Source of the DNA: an uncultured Muribaculaceae bacterium
Lineage (GTDB): Bacteria > Bacteroidota > Bacteroidia > Bacteroidales > Muribaculaceae
DNA: 54,795 nucleotides
NCBI GenBank assembly: GCA_910576775.1
Contig: CAJTJV010000018.1
Location: 1-54,795, forward strand
Direction: 5' to 3'
This document shows positions 36,567 through 46,212 of the stretch, piece after piece; the first letter of the stretch is position 1; each line of letters opens with the position of its first letter. Both the position numbers and the translations under genes were made by a program. The notes under the pieces were generated by a model. That model ran no database searches, was not told the DNA's origin, and saw only the letters and a program-made list of their open reading frames with translations.

Positions 36567-37588
36567 AAAGTATCAGGTTTATTATTTTGATGTTTGTTAC
36601 CGCCGTTGCATTTGTATCGCTTTCATGCAGGAGCGATGAGCCCGAATCCACGTCTGTTTCAAAGGAGACTCCCGCAGTTGAGGGAGATTCGGTTGTAAAG
36701 CTGCTGTATTGGAATCTGCAATGCGGAATGTGGGCAGACCAGGCCAACAACTATGATAACTTTGTTGCCTGGGTGAAGGCTCAGAAGCCTGATATCTGTG
36801 TATGGAATGAAGGAGAAACTACGTTCGACAACGGTGTATTCGACTGGAGTACGCGTGCCGAAGAGAAATATCTGCCGGAACATTGGCCGGAACTTGCCGC
36901 GCGATACGGACATGATTATGTGATGGTAAATCCTGTAGACAAAGGACTGGTTACCACATCGAGATTCCCTTTTGAACGGGAGAAAGACATATATCCCGAC
37001 CGCCCGAAAGTGGAAATCCGCAGTGGTTCAACCATCTATAAATTCAATATAGCCAATGAAACTTTGCACTTCGTCACGCTCCATCTGTGGCCGCAACATT
37101 ATGATCCTTATGTAGCTAAAGCAGATAGGGAAAAGAGTAGGGCAGAGCATGGCGGCGACTTTTTCAGGCTGAAGGAAATCAGTACTCTGTGCGATACCAC
37201 CATCAATAACCGGCCTGGTACCGATAAGGAAAACTGGATAATGCTCGGTGATTTCAATGCCCGTTCTCCGCTTGATAATAGTGTTTATGGCTACAGTCTT
37301 GATGCACCCGCTCTGAAATGTATATCGTATGTTTTGAATAGCACACCTTATATTGACGCTGTACATCATATGCATCCCAACGAGTTTATTACTTCAACAT
37401 ATGACTGGAATCACCGCATAGATTTTGTGTTCTGTACGCCGCCGCTGATGCGACGTGTCATAAGTGCGGATATCGTCAAAGATTATTATACAAATATAAA
37501 GTCTCTCGATGATTTGTACCCGGGGCAATACGCGCGTACCCCATCAGATCATTATCCCATAATTCTTAGAATCGATATGAACGAGTAA
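36563..37588 (+). CDS. EEP-family phosphoesterase lipoprotein
   Basis: A 341-residue endonuclease/exonuclease/phosphatase-fold enzyme, lipoprotein by its signal segment (FVSLSCRSD, Cys near 20). The catalytic set is intact: YWNLQ near residue 48, WNEGE near 70 (metal glutamate), TLHLWPQH near 150, LGDFNARS near 215 and the terminal SDHYP with RIDFVF near 288. Members cleave phosphodiesters or phosphomonoesters in nucleic acids, inositol phosphates or phospholipids; the exported form rules out a purely intracellular DNA role. Position between fecR and susC links it to the imported substrate. Confidence 0.88.
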   Translation: MKSIRFIILMFVTAVAFVSLSCRSDEPESTSVSKETPAVEGDSVVKLLYWNLQCGMWADQANNYDNFVAWVKAQKPDICVWNEGETTFDNGVFDWSTRAEEKYLPEHWPELAARYGHDYVMVNPVDKGLVTTSRFPFEREKDIYPDRPKVEIRSGSTIYKFNIANETLHFVTLHLWPQHYDPYVAKADREKSRAEHGGDFFRLKEISTLCDTTINNRPGTDKENWIMLGDFNARSPLDNSVYGYSLDAPALKCISYVLNSTPYIDAVHHMHPNEFITSTYDWNHRIDFVFCTPPLMRRVISADIVKDYYTNIKSLDDLYPGQYARTPSDHYPIILRIDMNE

Positions 37589-37646
37589 TCACCAAACAAC
37601 CAATCGAATCATCCTTAAATTCAAAACCAATTAATCAATCTATCCC

Positions 37647-40600
37647 ATGCCACAAATTATCAATAAAACAGGATTGCTGCTTATTGCATTTCTGATTTTG
37701 GCATCGACAGGACTGAGAGCACAGAATAAAACTGTGACAATCAAAGTTGACAATGCTCCTGTCAGTACGGTGCTCGCCCAGATTGTAAAGCAGACAGGAT
37801 ATCTTTTCGTCTATGAAGAGTCGGACATTGACACAAGCCGGAAAGTGAGCCTTGATGTGAAGGATACTCCTACCACACAGGTGCTTCATACCATCTTCCC
37901 GTCAAGTACGACTGTGAAATGGACTTTGAAAGGACACAATATAACTCTTACCACAAAGAATCATAAAAAGAACCATAAAACAGAGAAAAAAGGAGGCAAA
38001 CGGACAATCAGTGGTTCTGTTAAGGACGGCAAGGATGGCGAGCCGCTTATTGGTGCCGTTGTCCGTGTTCAGGGCGGCGATCGATCGGAAGCAGTCATGG
38101 TTGATGTCGACGGTAATTTTACTATCAATGTCGATGACAGTGATGGCAAGAAACCGGTTCTTGAGGTGTCGTATGTTGGCTATAAACCACGAGAAGTGCC
38201 TGTTGGAGGTATCACCAATATAGACATTGATATGACCGGAGCAAGCAATTCTCTCGATGAGGTGATTGTAGTAGGCTCCGGTACCCAGAAGAAAGTGTCG
38301 GTTACGGGTGCTATCAGTACAGTGGCAGGCATTGACTTGAAAATGCCGTCGGCCACTCTTTCCCGTGCCATCGGCGGTCGAATCGCCGGCGTAATAACCA
38401 AGCAGACAAGCGGTGAACCGGGCACAGGCTCCGATTTTTATATCCGCGGCATTTCTACTTTCGGAGGCAAGACCACACCTCTTATTCTTCTTGACGATGT
38501 GGAGATTAATTCCACCGATCTTGATTTCATCCCCGCTGAGAATATAGAAAGTTTCACTGTTCTTAAAGATGCTTCCGCTACAGCAATTTATGGCGCGCGT
38601 GGTGCGAACGGTGTTATGATTGTCACTACCAAAGGAGGCGAGTTCAACTCCAAGACAAAAATCAATGTCAATGTAGAGAATACCGTCAATTTCATAAACA
38701 ATGCTCCGGAGTTTATCGGTGCGGTGGATTTTATGAACTATTATAATGCTGCTGCAAGTTTCCGCAATCGCGGTCGGCAATACAGTGATGTTGCGATCGA
38801 GCGTACGGTATCGGGCGTCAATCCATATCTTTATCCGGATGTGAACTGGACGAAAGAATTGCTTCGCGACTGGAGTATGCGTCAGCGTGCCAATCTTAAT
38901 GTTTCCGGTGGCGGTTCCAAAGCCAAATACTATATGTCGCTTGAGTTCCAGCATGAGAATGGCCTCCAGAAAACAGACAGACTGTATTCGTGGAACAACA
39001 ACCAGCAGCTGTATAATTACACTTTCCAGAATAATATCAGTTACAAGCTGACGTCTACGACTAACGTGTCGCTTAACATGAATACACAGATACGTCAGCA
39101 GTCACATCCCAACTTTGCTTCAGAAACAACCATAGGATGGATAGGCAAGAAGGCGAACCCGGTAGATTTTCCCGTATATTACCCCAATGGGCCGGACGGA
39201 AGCATCCGTTATGCGTCAAGACGAGTGAGCTCGGGATATCTTACAAACCCCAAAGCCGAAATGAACCGTACGTGGTATCAGGAAAATACCAATACAGTCA
39301 ATGCGGTTCTGAAAGTAGATCAGGATCTGTCGTTTATCACTAAAGGTCTGAAACTCAATGCCTGGGTAAACTGGAAAAATTATTCAAAGGATTGGGTCGG
39401 CCGTGAGATAACTCCATATATATATTATATGCCCGTTGATGACTCAACAGATCCTGAGGCTCCAATCAACCCTATAGTACAGAATCCTGATGCGAGCCAG
39501 TTCGTAACTCTCAGTGGAAGCCATCCAACAGGGAACCATACATTCGAAATGCAGGCCAATGTAAATTGGGCACGCCGTTTTGGAGAACACGACATAACTG
39601 CAATGGCAATGTATCGTATGCGTGAGTACCGTGGCAATGAATCGGTATATCCGAAGCGAAATCAGGGCGTGTCCGGACGTGTCACATATAATTATGATTA
39701 CCGCTACCTGTTCGAGTTTAATTTCGGCTATAACGGTACCGAACGTCTTCACAAAAGCCATCGTTTCGGATTTTTCCCGGCAGCGTCAATAGGCTGGGTA
39801 ATGAGTGGCGAATCATTCTGGGAGCCGCTGCGCAAAACTATAACTCACGTAAAGCTACGCGGTTCATACGGCCTCGTAGGCTCTGATGAGCTTGCCAGCC
39901 CAAATGGCACCTACTTTCTCTATCAGGACCTGATTTATCACGACAAGATAAATTTCTGGACGTGGTATTCCGGTGACGGCGATAACTCTTACACCGGCGG
40001 TGGTCCTCTCCTGCGTTACTACGCCCTTACTGACGTTGTTTGGGAAAAGAGCAGAAAACTCGATATAGGTCTTGATATGACTTTCTGGGGTAAAATGTTC
40101 CTCACACTTGAGTATTTCCGCGAAGACCGCTACGATATCTTTATGGAACGAGCATCCTGGCCGTGGTCTTTGGGTTATGGCATGGCAATTCCATGGGGCA
40201 ATATCGGCAAAGCTCTTAACCAAGGATTTGAGGCAAGTCTGAATCTTAATCATGCAATCAACAAGGATCTTTCTTTTTCGGTGCAGGCCAATCTTACTTA
40301 TGCGCAGAATAAGTTTGTCTATAAGGATGAACCAAACTATGAATATCCTTGGAAACGCGTCACCGGTGAACCTCTCGACGGCTACCGTATAGAAGGTTAT
40401 GTAGCAGAAGGTCTTTTCACCTCTCAGGAGGAAATAGATAACAGCCCTGTACAACAGGTTGGTACATCGACTGTAAAAGTGGGCGATATCAAATACCGGG
40501 ATCTTAACGGAGACGGCAAGATCAATGCTGACGACAAGACAATGATTTCCAAATATGGCAAGAATCCGCGTCTTATGTACGGTTTCGGTGGTACTGTAAA

Positions 40601-41024
40601 TTGGAAAAAATGGGATTTCGGTTTCTTCTTCACAGGTACCGGCTGTCGTAAGATCAGCATTGCAGGAACCATGGATCCCGTGCAAGCTGCCAACGGACAG
40701 AATCTAAACGTATTCAAATGGGTGCATGAGAATTATTTCGACCCTGACAAAGGTAATTTCGATGCACAGTATCCTCTGCCGGGTCTTACATCGGTAGATA
40801 TATCTAACAATACAGTCCATTCAACCTACTGGCTCCGCGACGCCTCGTATTTACGTCTGCGTAACCTCGAACTCGGATGGTCGTTCAAGTATGGGCGTAT
40901 CTATGCCAATGGTGTCGATCTGTTGTGCTTCAGCAAGTTCAAACTTTGGGATCCCGAGCTTGACGGTCCATACAAATATCCGTTGCAGAAATCTGTGAAT
41001 ATAGGTATTCAGATTAATCTTTAA
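37647..41024 (+). CDS. SusC/RagA TonB-dependent transporter with STN domain
   Basis: An outer-membrane TonB-dependent nutrient transporter, 1125 residues. Signal peptide residues 1-26 (cleaved after LRA); STN secretin/TonB short N-terminal domain about 27-95 (TVTIKVDNAPVSTVLAQIV, then GYLFVYEESDID), which signals to FecR; carboxypeptidase-D-like plug domain about 120-200 (ISGSVKDGKDGEPLIGAVV with EVSYVGYKPREVPVG); plug with the TonB box and GEPGTGSDFYIRGIS and LKDASATAIYGARGANG motifs; then a C-terminal 22-strand barrel to the end IGIQINL. Pairs with the SusD gene 27 bases downstream. The substrate cannot be deduced from sequence. Confidence 0.95.
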   Translation: MPQIINKTGLLLIAFLILASTGLRAQNKTVTIKVDNAPVSTVLAQIVKQTGYLFVYEESDIDTSRKVSLDVKDTPTTQVLHTIFPSSTTVKWTLKGHNITLTTKNHKKNHKTEKKGGKRTISGSVKDGKDGEPLIGAVVRVQGGDRSEAVMVDVDGNFTINVDDSDGKKPVLEVSYVGYKPREVPVGGITNIDIDMTGASNSLDEVIVVGSGTQKKVSVTGAISTVAGIDLKMPSATLSRAIGGRIAGVITKQTSGEPGTGSDFYIRGISTFGGKTTPLILLDDVEINSTDLDFIPAENIESFTVLKDASATAIYGARGANGVMIVTTKGGEFNSKTKINVNVENTVNFINNAPEFIGAVDFMNYYNAAASFRNRGRQYSDVAIERTVSGVNPYLYPDVNWTKELLRDWSMRQRANLNVSGGGSKAKYYMSLEFQHENGLQKTDRLYSWNNNQQLYNYTFQNNISYKLTSTTNVSLNMNTQIRQQSHPNFASETTIGWIGKKANPVDFPVYYPNGPDGSIRYASRRVSSGYLTNPKAEMNRTWYQENTNTVNAVLKVDQDLSFITKGLKLNAWVNWKNYSKDWVGREITPYIYYMPVDDSTDPEAPINPIVQNPDASQFVTLSGSHPTGNHTFEMQANVNWARRFGEHDITAMAMYRMREYRGNESVYPKRNQGVSGRVTYNYDYRYLFEFNFGYNGTERLHKSHRFGFFPAASIGWVMSGESFWEPLRKTITHVKLRGSYGLVGSDELASPNGTYFLYQDLIYHDKINFWTWYSGDGDNSYTGGGPLLRYYALTDVVWEKSRKLDIGLDMTFWGKMFLTLEYFREDRYDIFMERASWPWSLGYGMAIPWGNIGKALNQGFEASLNLNHAINKDLSFSVQANLTYAQNKFVYKDEPNYEYPWKRVTGEPLDGYRIEGYVAEGLFTSQEEIDNSPVQQVGTSTVKVGDIKYRDLNGDGKINADDKTMISKYGKNPRLMYGFGGTVNWKKWDFGFFFTGTGCRKISIAGTMDPVQAANGQNLNVFKWVHENYFDPDKGNFDAQYPLPGLTSVDISNNTVHSTYWLRDASYLRLRNLELGWSFKYGRIYANGVDLLCFSKFKLWDPELDGPYKYPLQKSVNIGIQINL

Positions 41025-41051
41025 CAAGTCTCTCTATCAGTCTTCAATAAT

Positions 41052-43067
41052 ATGAAACTCAAAAATATAATATTATCGTTCGCCCTTGGCGCAGGGTTGG
41101 GAATCTCTACAGCTTCATGCGATTATCTCGATGTGGTTCCGCCCGAAAAAGCGTCTGTCGATGATACCATGGAAAACTACACTCAGGCTCTCGGTTTCCT
41201 TTATGAATGCTACCGAGGGGTTACAATTCCCGTTGCAAACGACTGGGCACAGGGCATCAATCAGGAAATCGGCCAGCCGCTTCCCGGCATGGCACTCAGC
41301 GACTACAGCATGACGACCGATGAATGGGTTATGGATGATATCCAGCTGAACAATAATGTATTGGCTCGAGCCATATATTCAAATACTCTATCAGCGAACA
41401 ATAATTTCAACACACTGAAGAATTATTCGATACGTCTTTCAATAGTTTTTCTTTTCCTTGAAAAATTGAATACACTCGGCGTCCCCAACGGAGTTGTCCC
41501 TGAGTCCTCTGCAATAGAGTGGCGTGCCGAGGCAAAATTCCTCATTGCATTCTATCATTATTGCATGCTTCGCCGCTATGGCCCGATTGCCATCGTAGAA
41601 ACCCGTGTCGATCTTGATGCTCCCATCAGTTCATTCCCCGGTCGCATGCACTATGATTATTGCGTCGACTGGATCTGCAAGCAGCTTGATGAAGCGGCCG
41701 CTGATCTTCCCGCAGTCCGTAACGGAGCCGAAACAGGACGCGCAACATCCACTATATGCAAGGCTCTCAAAGCCCGCATTCTTCTTTATGCTGCATCTCC
41801 CCTTTTCAACGGACAGTTCCCTTACCCTGAATGGACGAACAAGGTTGAGACTCCGGGATACGGAACAGAGTTGATAAGCAATACCTATGATCGACAGAAA
41901 TGGGTACGTGCGAAAGAGGCAAGTGAGGAAGCTCTTAATCTTGCCGTAGGTGATGGACAGAGGGCGCTTTACTATGGTAGTTCTTCAAACGAAACTCCTG
42001 AGATGATCAACAATACATTTGTGCCGGTTGATGATGTCGATGACGAGTTTAAAAGAGCAGTCCTCCGTATGCGGAATGTTATATGCACCAAGCCGTCCGA
42101 AGGCAATAATGAGGCGATCTGGGCGCTTGTGAATATGTCAGGAAAAACAGGCGACATGCGCCATCGTATCGTTCGAAATCCTGTTCCCAAGAATCCAAGT
42201 ATTCTTCCACAGGGGTTTGTCTATGCCTACAGTACTATAAGCGCAACACTTGCAACAGTTCTCCGTTTCGGCACAAAAGACGGTTATCAGCCCGCCAACG
42301 ACCCCAATTTCCCGCCGGAAAGCGAGTGGTACCTCTCTGCGGGTTATGGTGATGATGGTGAAACGTATCGTTCGCATATTATTAATTTAAACAAGAATCG
42401 TGAGCCTCGTTTTTATGCATGGCTGTCTTTTGATGGCGGTGATTACGGTACACTCTTGTACAACGGCCAGCGTCCGGTATATGTGAATATGCTGTCGAGT
42501 GAGGCTCAAGGATATGATCCGGTAAATGCGCCCCGCGATTACTGTGCCACCGGATGGCCTTCGCAGAAATGGGTTAGTCCGAGATCCAACATTACGACAA
42601 ACGGTAAGGAAAATTATTTTTCGGCACCACGTTATTATATCCGTCTCGCCGAGCTTTATCTTAATCTGGCCGAATGTAATGCAGAACTTGGAAATGTTGA
42701 TGAGGCTCTCAAGTATATAAATATCATACGCGATCGCGCCGGCGCCGGAAAACTTACTAAGGAAATGGTAGCCAATAGCGGAAAGAGCATTGTGGATTGG
42801 GCGCGCGATGAAAGATCGGTCGAACTATACGACGAGATGCACCGCTATTTCGACGTACGACGCTGGTGTCAGGGGGAATTGCTCGGTTACGGAAAGCGAA
42901 TGGGACTGAATGCGCATGTTGCCAATCCGACGTTCGAAGAGTTCAATAAACCGACGCCTATCAATCTGTCGCATCTTTATTCATGGGGAAACCGTATGTA
43001 TCTCCATCCAATTGATGCCGAAGAGCTTTATTCCAATCCCCAGTTCGTACAATCTCCGGGTTACTAA
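41052..43067 (+). CDS. SusD/RagB nutrient-binding lipoprotein
   Basis: Surface-exposed partner of SusC, 671 residues, anchored as a lipoprotein (signal segment ending STASC, Cys near residue 23). The mature protein begins DYLDVVPPEKASVD, a typical SusD opening. TPR-like segments follow (WRAEAKFLIAFYHYCMLRRYGPIAIV; TICKALKARILLYAASPLF), and the C-terminal part carries YYIRLAELYLNLAECNAELG and ALKYINIIRDRAG with the DERSVELYDEMHRYFDVRRW motif typical of SusD. It caps the SusC barrel and binds substrate. Long for the family (usually 500-600). Confidence 0.95.
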   Translation: MKLKNIILSFALGAGLGISTASCDYLDVVPPEKASVDDTMENYTQALGFLYECYRGVTIPVANDWAQGINQEIGQPLPGMALSDYSMTTDEWVMDDIQLNNNVLARAIYSNTLSANNNFNTLKNYSIRLSIVFLFLEKLNTLGVPNGVVPESSAIEWRAEAKFLIAFYHYCMLRRYGPIAIVETRVDLDAPISSFPGRMHYDYCVDWICKQLDEAAADLPAVRNGAETGRATSTICKALKARILLYAASPLFNGQFPYPEWTNKVETPGYGTELISNTYDRQKWVRAKEASEEALNLAVGDGQRALYYGSSSNETPEMINNTFVPVDDVDDEFKRAVLRMRNVICTKPSEGNNEAIWALVNMSGKTGDMRHRIVRNPVPKNPSILPQGFVYAYSTISATLATVLRFGTKDGYQPANDPNFPPESEWYLSAGYGDDGETYRSHIINLNKNREPRFYAWLSFDGGDYGTLLYNGQRPVYVNMLSSEAQGYDPVNAPRDYCATGWPSQKWVSPRSNITTNGKENYFSAPRYYIRLAELYLNLAECNAELGNVDEALKYINIIRDRAGAGKLTKEMVANSGKSIVDWARDERSVELYDEMHRYFDVRRWCQGELLGYGKRMGLNAHVANPTFEEFNKPTPINLSHLYSWGNRMYLHPIDAEELYSNPQFVQSPGY

Positions 43068-43087
43068 TAAATTAAGAGTAAGCAATC

Positions 43088-44545
43088 ATGAACAAAATAT
43101 ATTCATTCATAGCAATTGCGGCTGCTGCGGCAATGATTACCGGCTGTGATAACTACGACGACCGCTATACTCCCGAATATGCCAGTGTGGTTCGCCTTGA
43201 GCAATTCGGTGAGCATGAACTTACCGCGTGGACTATTAACGATTCTGAAATTTATAAACTGAACATCCTTCGCAGCGGCCATAATATCGGTACTGCGACA
43301 ACAGCGACAGTGCGAGTGATGTCGGATGAAGAGTGGAAAGCATACGCTTCTACATATGGTCTGGGTCGTTATTATAAGATTCCGAATGACTGTTTCAAGT
43401 TTTCTGAATCCGGTTCTGACATGGCTGTAATTGATTTTGCTCCGAATCAGATTTCCGGCGAGACTGCTGTCACAATTCTCTCCGGTAAATTGAGTTCTTA
43501 TAGTCAGACTCTGCCTGGAAGCGGGGATGGTATGGAAGGTGATGGAAATGTTATCTGTCTGCCCATAAAACTGGAGACCGGAAATGGTTCTGTACTACAG
43601 GCACAGAGTACCTTGTTGCTGAAAGTCATGAGCATGGATGCTACTCTTACTCTTTCCACTACCGGTTTTGAAAAAATCAAATGCAGCCCATCGTCCAGTC
43701 CGATTGTCCGCGAGTACACTATAAATCTTTCTTGTGAGAATCCATGGGGCTTTACAGTCAAGCTCGAAAACAATAAAGAATTGCTTGATTCATATAATAG
43801 CGCCAACGATACGCGTTATACTCTTATGGGAGCTTCCGCAATTGAGATTCTTGATAACGGAACATGGAAACCCTGGGCAGATTCTGAGATTGAATTCCCG
43901 ATTGGTTCGAATACCAAGACGGTATCAGTCCGTATAGATCCGGCGAAAGTGGGTATGATGGATGCGATGGCTTTATGCGTCAGCAAACCTTCTCTCAATC
44001 TTACAACGGATGTTCAGAAGCTCTCAAATATTGTTGCGGTACAAGTCAAGCCCTCTACTCAGAGAATAAGAATCAGTGCTTCCGATATTTCTGCTTCTAC
44101 AGACGACGGCACTCACACAGCCAAGAATCTTGTCGACGGAAAACGTAACTCTTATTACTCTTCGAATCCTGAGCCACATGACGGCGATCCTGTATATGGT
44201 TCTTATGTCGACATTAAGTTGCCGTCTCCAATAAGGTACTTTGCTTTCGATTATATGAGCCGTTTTGATTTTTTCGGCGATGGCAGCGGTATTCCTAACG
44301 AGGTCGACATTTATGTCTCTGATGATGGGAACGCATGGGAAAAATGCGGCAGTATCACCGGTATGCGTCGTAATTTCAACAATATGAGTCAGACTGTTAC
44401 CTACGGCAATTTCGATGCCGGCAAGGAAATCAAGTATGTTCGTTGGGCCGTTATAAAAGGCGGTGCTTCGGGACTGGTGGATCACCGCCAACCGAACACG
44501 ACAGCTTACTGGTCTGCCTCAGTACTTTATATTTATGGAAAATAA
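43088..44545 (+). CDS. DUF1735/discoidin surface lipoprotein
   Basis: A 485-residue lipoprotein (AMITGCDNYDDRY, Cys near residue 19) in the position of SusE/F-type glycan-binding proteins. The N-terminal part to about residue 170 has a DUF1735-like beta-sandwich (RLEQFGEHELTAWTINDSEIYKLNIL), a second similar repeat lies about 180-320 (TLSTTGFEKIKCS, YTINLSCENPWGFTV), and the C-terminal region (about 325-485) is an F5/8 type C/discoidin-like domain (HTAKNLVDGKRNSYYSSNPEP; VDIYVSDDGNAWEKCGSI). It should hold substrate at the cell surface. Lies 20 bases after susD. Confidence 0.85.
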   Translation: MNKIYSFIAIAAAAAMITGCDNYDDRYTPEYASVVRLEQFGEHELTAWTINDSEIYKLNILRSGHNIGTATTATVRVMSDEEWKAYASTYGLGRYYKIPNDCFKFSESGSDMAVIDFAPNQISGETAVTILSGKLSSYSQTLPGSGDGMEGDGNVICLPIKLETGNGSVLQAQSTLLLKVMSMDATLTLSTTGFEKIKCSPSSSPIVREYTINLSCENPWGFTVKLENNKELLDSYNSANDTRYTLMGASAIEILDNGTWKPWADSEIEFPIGSNTKTVSVRIDPAKVGMMDAMALCVSKPSLNLTTDVQKLSNIVAVQVKPSTQRIRISASDISASTDDGTHTAKNLVDGKRNSYYSSNPEPHDGDPVYGSYVDIKLPSPIRYFAFDYMSRFDFFGDGSGIPNEVDIYVSDDGNAWEKCGSITGMRRNFNNMSQTVTYGNFDAGKEIKYVRWAVIKGGASGLVDHRQPNTTAYWSASVLYIYGK

Positions 44546-44575
44546 CCCTTTTAATATTTAACTAATACCAATTTT

Positions 44576-46138
44576 ATGAAAAAAATTCTAATCTCCTTAC
44601 TTGCCTGTGCAGCTTCTGTCGCAGCTTCTGCTGAGGTTACTCTTTTCGTAGCACAGGGCGCACCTATGTGTCGCTATGACGGCAACCCCGATCAGATTGT
44701 CGAGATGTACACCGGCTTCAATTTCCGCTTCCCCTCAGATACCAAACAGCGTGTTCCCAACTGGGATAAGGAAGCCCGCTTTGTCGAGAAATCGCTTTCT
44801 GCCGATCTTGTCGAGCTTTGGGGGCGTCATATCGATGGTGTGAATGAAGTTTCGTGCGATCATGTTTCAGACGGCGCTCTCCGTTGGTTTTTCAACCGTA
44901 CGATGTATTTTACTCCTGCTGCGGGTACAACTGTCACTGAAATCCGCATGAAGCTCAACCGACCCGAGAATCCGATGCCCGCTATTGCAATGGTAGAGGC
45001 AGTAAAGGGCGATAATGGAACCGAGTTGAAGACTATCGGAGAGTTCACATGGAATTCCGCCGATTCCACACTCACCCTTAAAGGTTCATACAACAAACCG
45101 TTCTTCATTATGAATATGGGAGAGAACTACGAACGCAAGAAAGGTACTATACGTCCCATCTTTATTGAGGTGACAACTACCGGCACATCATCGCAGGTTG
45201 CCGTACCTCAGTTTACTATCAAACGCCCCATGGTCGGTGCAAATGAAAAAGTGGAACTGACATGCTCAACTCCCGGCGCCCAGATTTATTACACCATTGA
45301 TAATGATGGAAAATGGGATGGAACGGCTGTCACAGGCGCTGTTCGTAAACATGACCCGACAACCGCATCGACACTCTACACAGGTCCTTTTACCCTTGAA
45401 AAAGACGCTATCGTACGCGCTATTGCTGTAAAGGAAGGTATGACAAACAGTTTTATCGCATACAAGGAATACTATGCAATGCCTGAATTCGAACATGAAG
45501 CGGTGTTCGACTTTACCGATCACACATCTATTAAAGATGAAAACGGCCGGCAGATTGCAAAATTCGAGACTTATCCAGTTGTGAATCCTGCGGTAAGCGC
45601 CGGTACAACCGAAAAGGTCTCAATTGTGATGAATCCTGCTGTTGATAAGGATGTGACAATCTCCGGTACCATTACGAATAATGAAACCGGCGATGGTTGC
45701 GACATCACTCTTTCGAATTCTTTTGGTGGAGTAGTCGAACTCCGTCCGCTCAACAACTCGACCGTCTATATCAGCGTTCCCGACGACAAGTATCTTACTG
45801 CCATAATGATGGAGGCAAGTGTGTCTAATGCTATCGAACTGGCTCAGGATATCCCCGGTACATACAAGGATGGTTTTGTAACCACCAGCCAGAAAATATG
45901 GACATATGAAGGCAAGGATGTCTATGAGGTTGCTCTCAATGTAAAGGCAAGCGGACAGTATGTCGACCGGTTCTATGTATTCTATAATGATATCCAGTCT
46001 GGTGTAGCTGATATAACCGTTGACGCTAACGTTCCTGTCGAATATTTCAATCTTCAGGGCATGAAAGTGGAGAAACCTGTGATAGGTGGTATCTACATCA
46101 AGCGTCAAGGTGCTAAAGTAAGCAAAATGATTCTCTGA
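44576..46138 (+). CDS. Exported protein with chitobiase-C-like domain
   Basis: A 520-residue secreted protein; signal peptide residues 1-19 (cleaved after ASA). An N-terminal region to about 205 has no assigned fold, then a chitobiase/beta-hexosaminidase C-terminal-type domain (about 213-310; CSTPGAQIYYTIDNDGKWDG and STLYTGPFTLEKDAIVRAIAV), then a beta-rich region and a C-terminal segment (about 485-520) with EYFNLQGMKVEKPVIGGIYI and a basic tail that resembles the sorting-type C-terminus of Bacteroidales secreted proteins. No glycosidase active-site residues are evident. Probably a substrate-binding or structural surface protein. Confidence 0.75.
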   Translation: MKKILISLLACAASVAASAEVTLFVAQGAPMCRYDGNPDQIVEMYTGFNFRFPSDTKQRVPNWDKEARFVEKSLSADLVELWGRHIDGVNEVSCDHVSDGALRWFFNRTMYFTPAAGTTVTEIRMKLNRPENPMPAIAMVEAVKGDNGTELKTIGEFTWNSADSTLTLKGSYNKPFFIMNMGENYERKKGTIRPIFIEVTTTGTSSQVAVPQFTIKRPMVGANEKVELTCSTPGAQIYYTIDNDGKWDGTAVTGAVRKHDPTTASTLYTGPFTLEKDAIVRAIAVKEGMTNSFIAYKEYYAMPEFEHEAVFDFTDHTSIKDENGRQIAKFETYPVVNPAVSAGTTEKVSIVMNPAVDKDVTISGTITNNETGDGCDITLSNSFGGVVELRPLNNSTVYISVPDDKYLTAIMMEASVSNAIELAQDIPGTYKDGFVTTSQKIWTYEGKDVYEVALNVKASGQYVDRFYVFYNDIQSGVADITVDANVPVEYFNLQGMKVEKPVIGGIYIKRQGAKVSKMIL

Positions 46139-46163
46139 TAAATTCCAATAGTGGTAATATATG

Positions 46164-46200
46164 GGCTTCGCCGAGCTGTAAAGGCCGGCGAAGCCATTTT
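46164..46200 (+). terminator. Terminator or attenuator within the Sus locus
   Basis: GGCTTCGCCG (46164-46173) and CGGCGAAGCC (46186-46195), perfect 10-base stem, 12-base loop, followed by ATTTTAGATTTTT. It lies between the chitobiase-C-like protein and the acetylesterase genes and should reduce read-through into the last gene. Confidence 0.8.
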
Positions 46201-46212
46201 AGATTTTTCAAT

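Noticed and set aside
37902..38954. 350-codon minus-strand frame inside susC
   Set aside because: It is antisense to the plug and barrel of a clear SusC, with cysteine/histidine-rich composition typical of a shadow frame.
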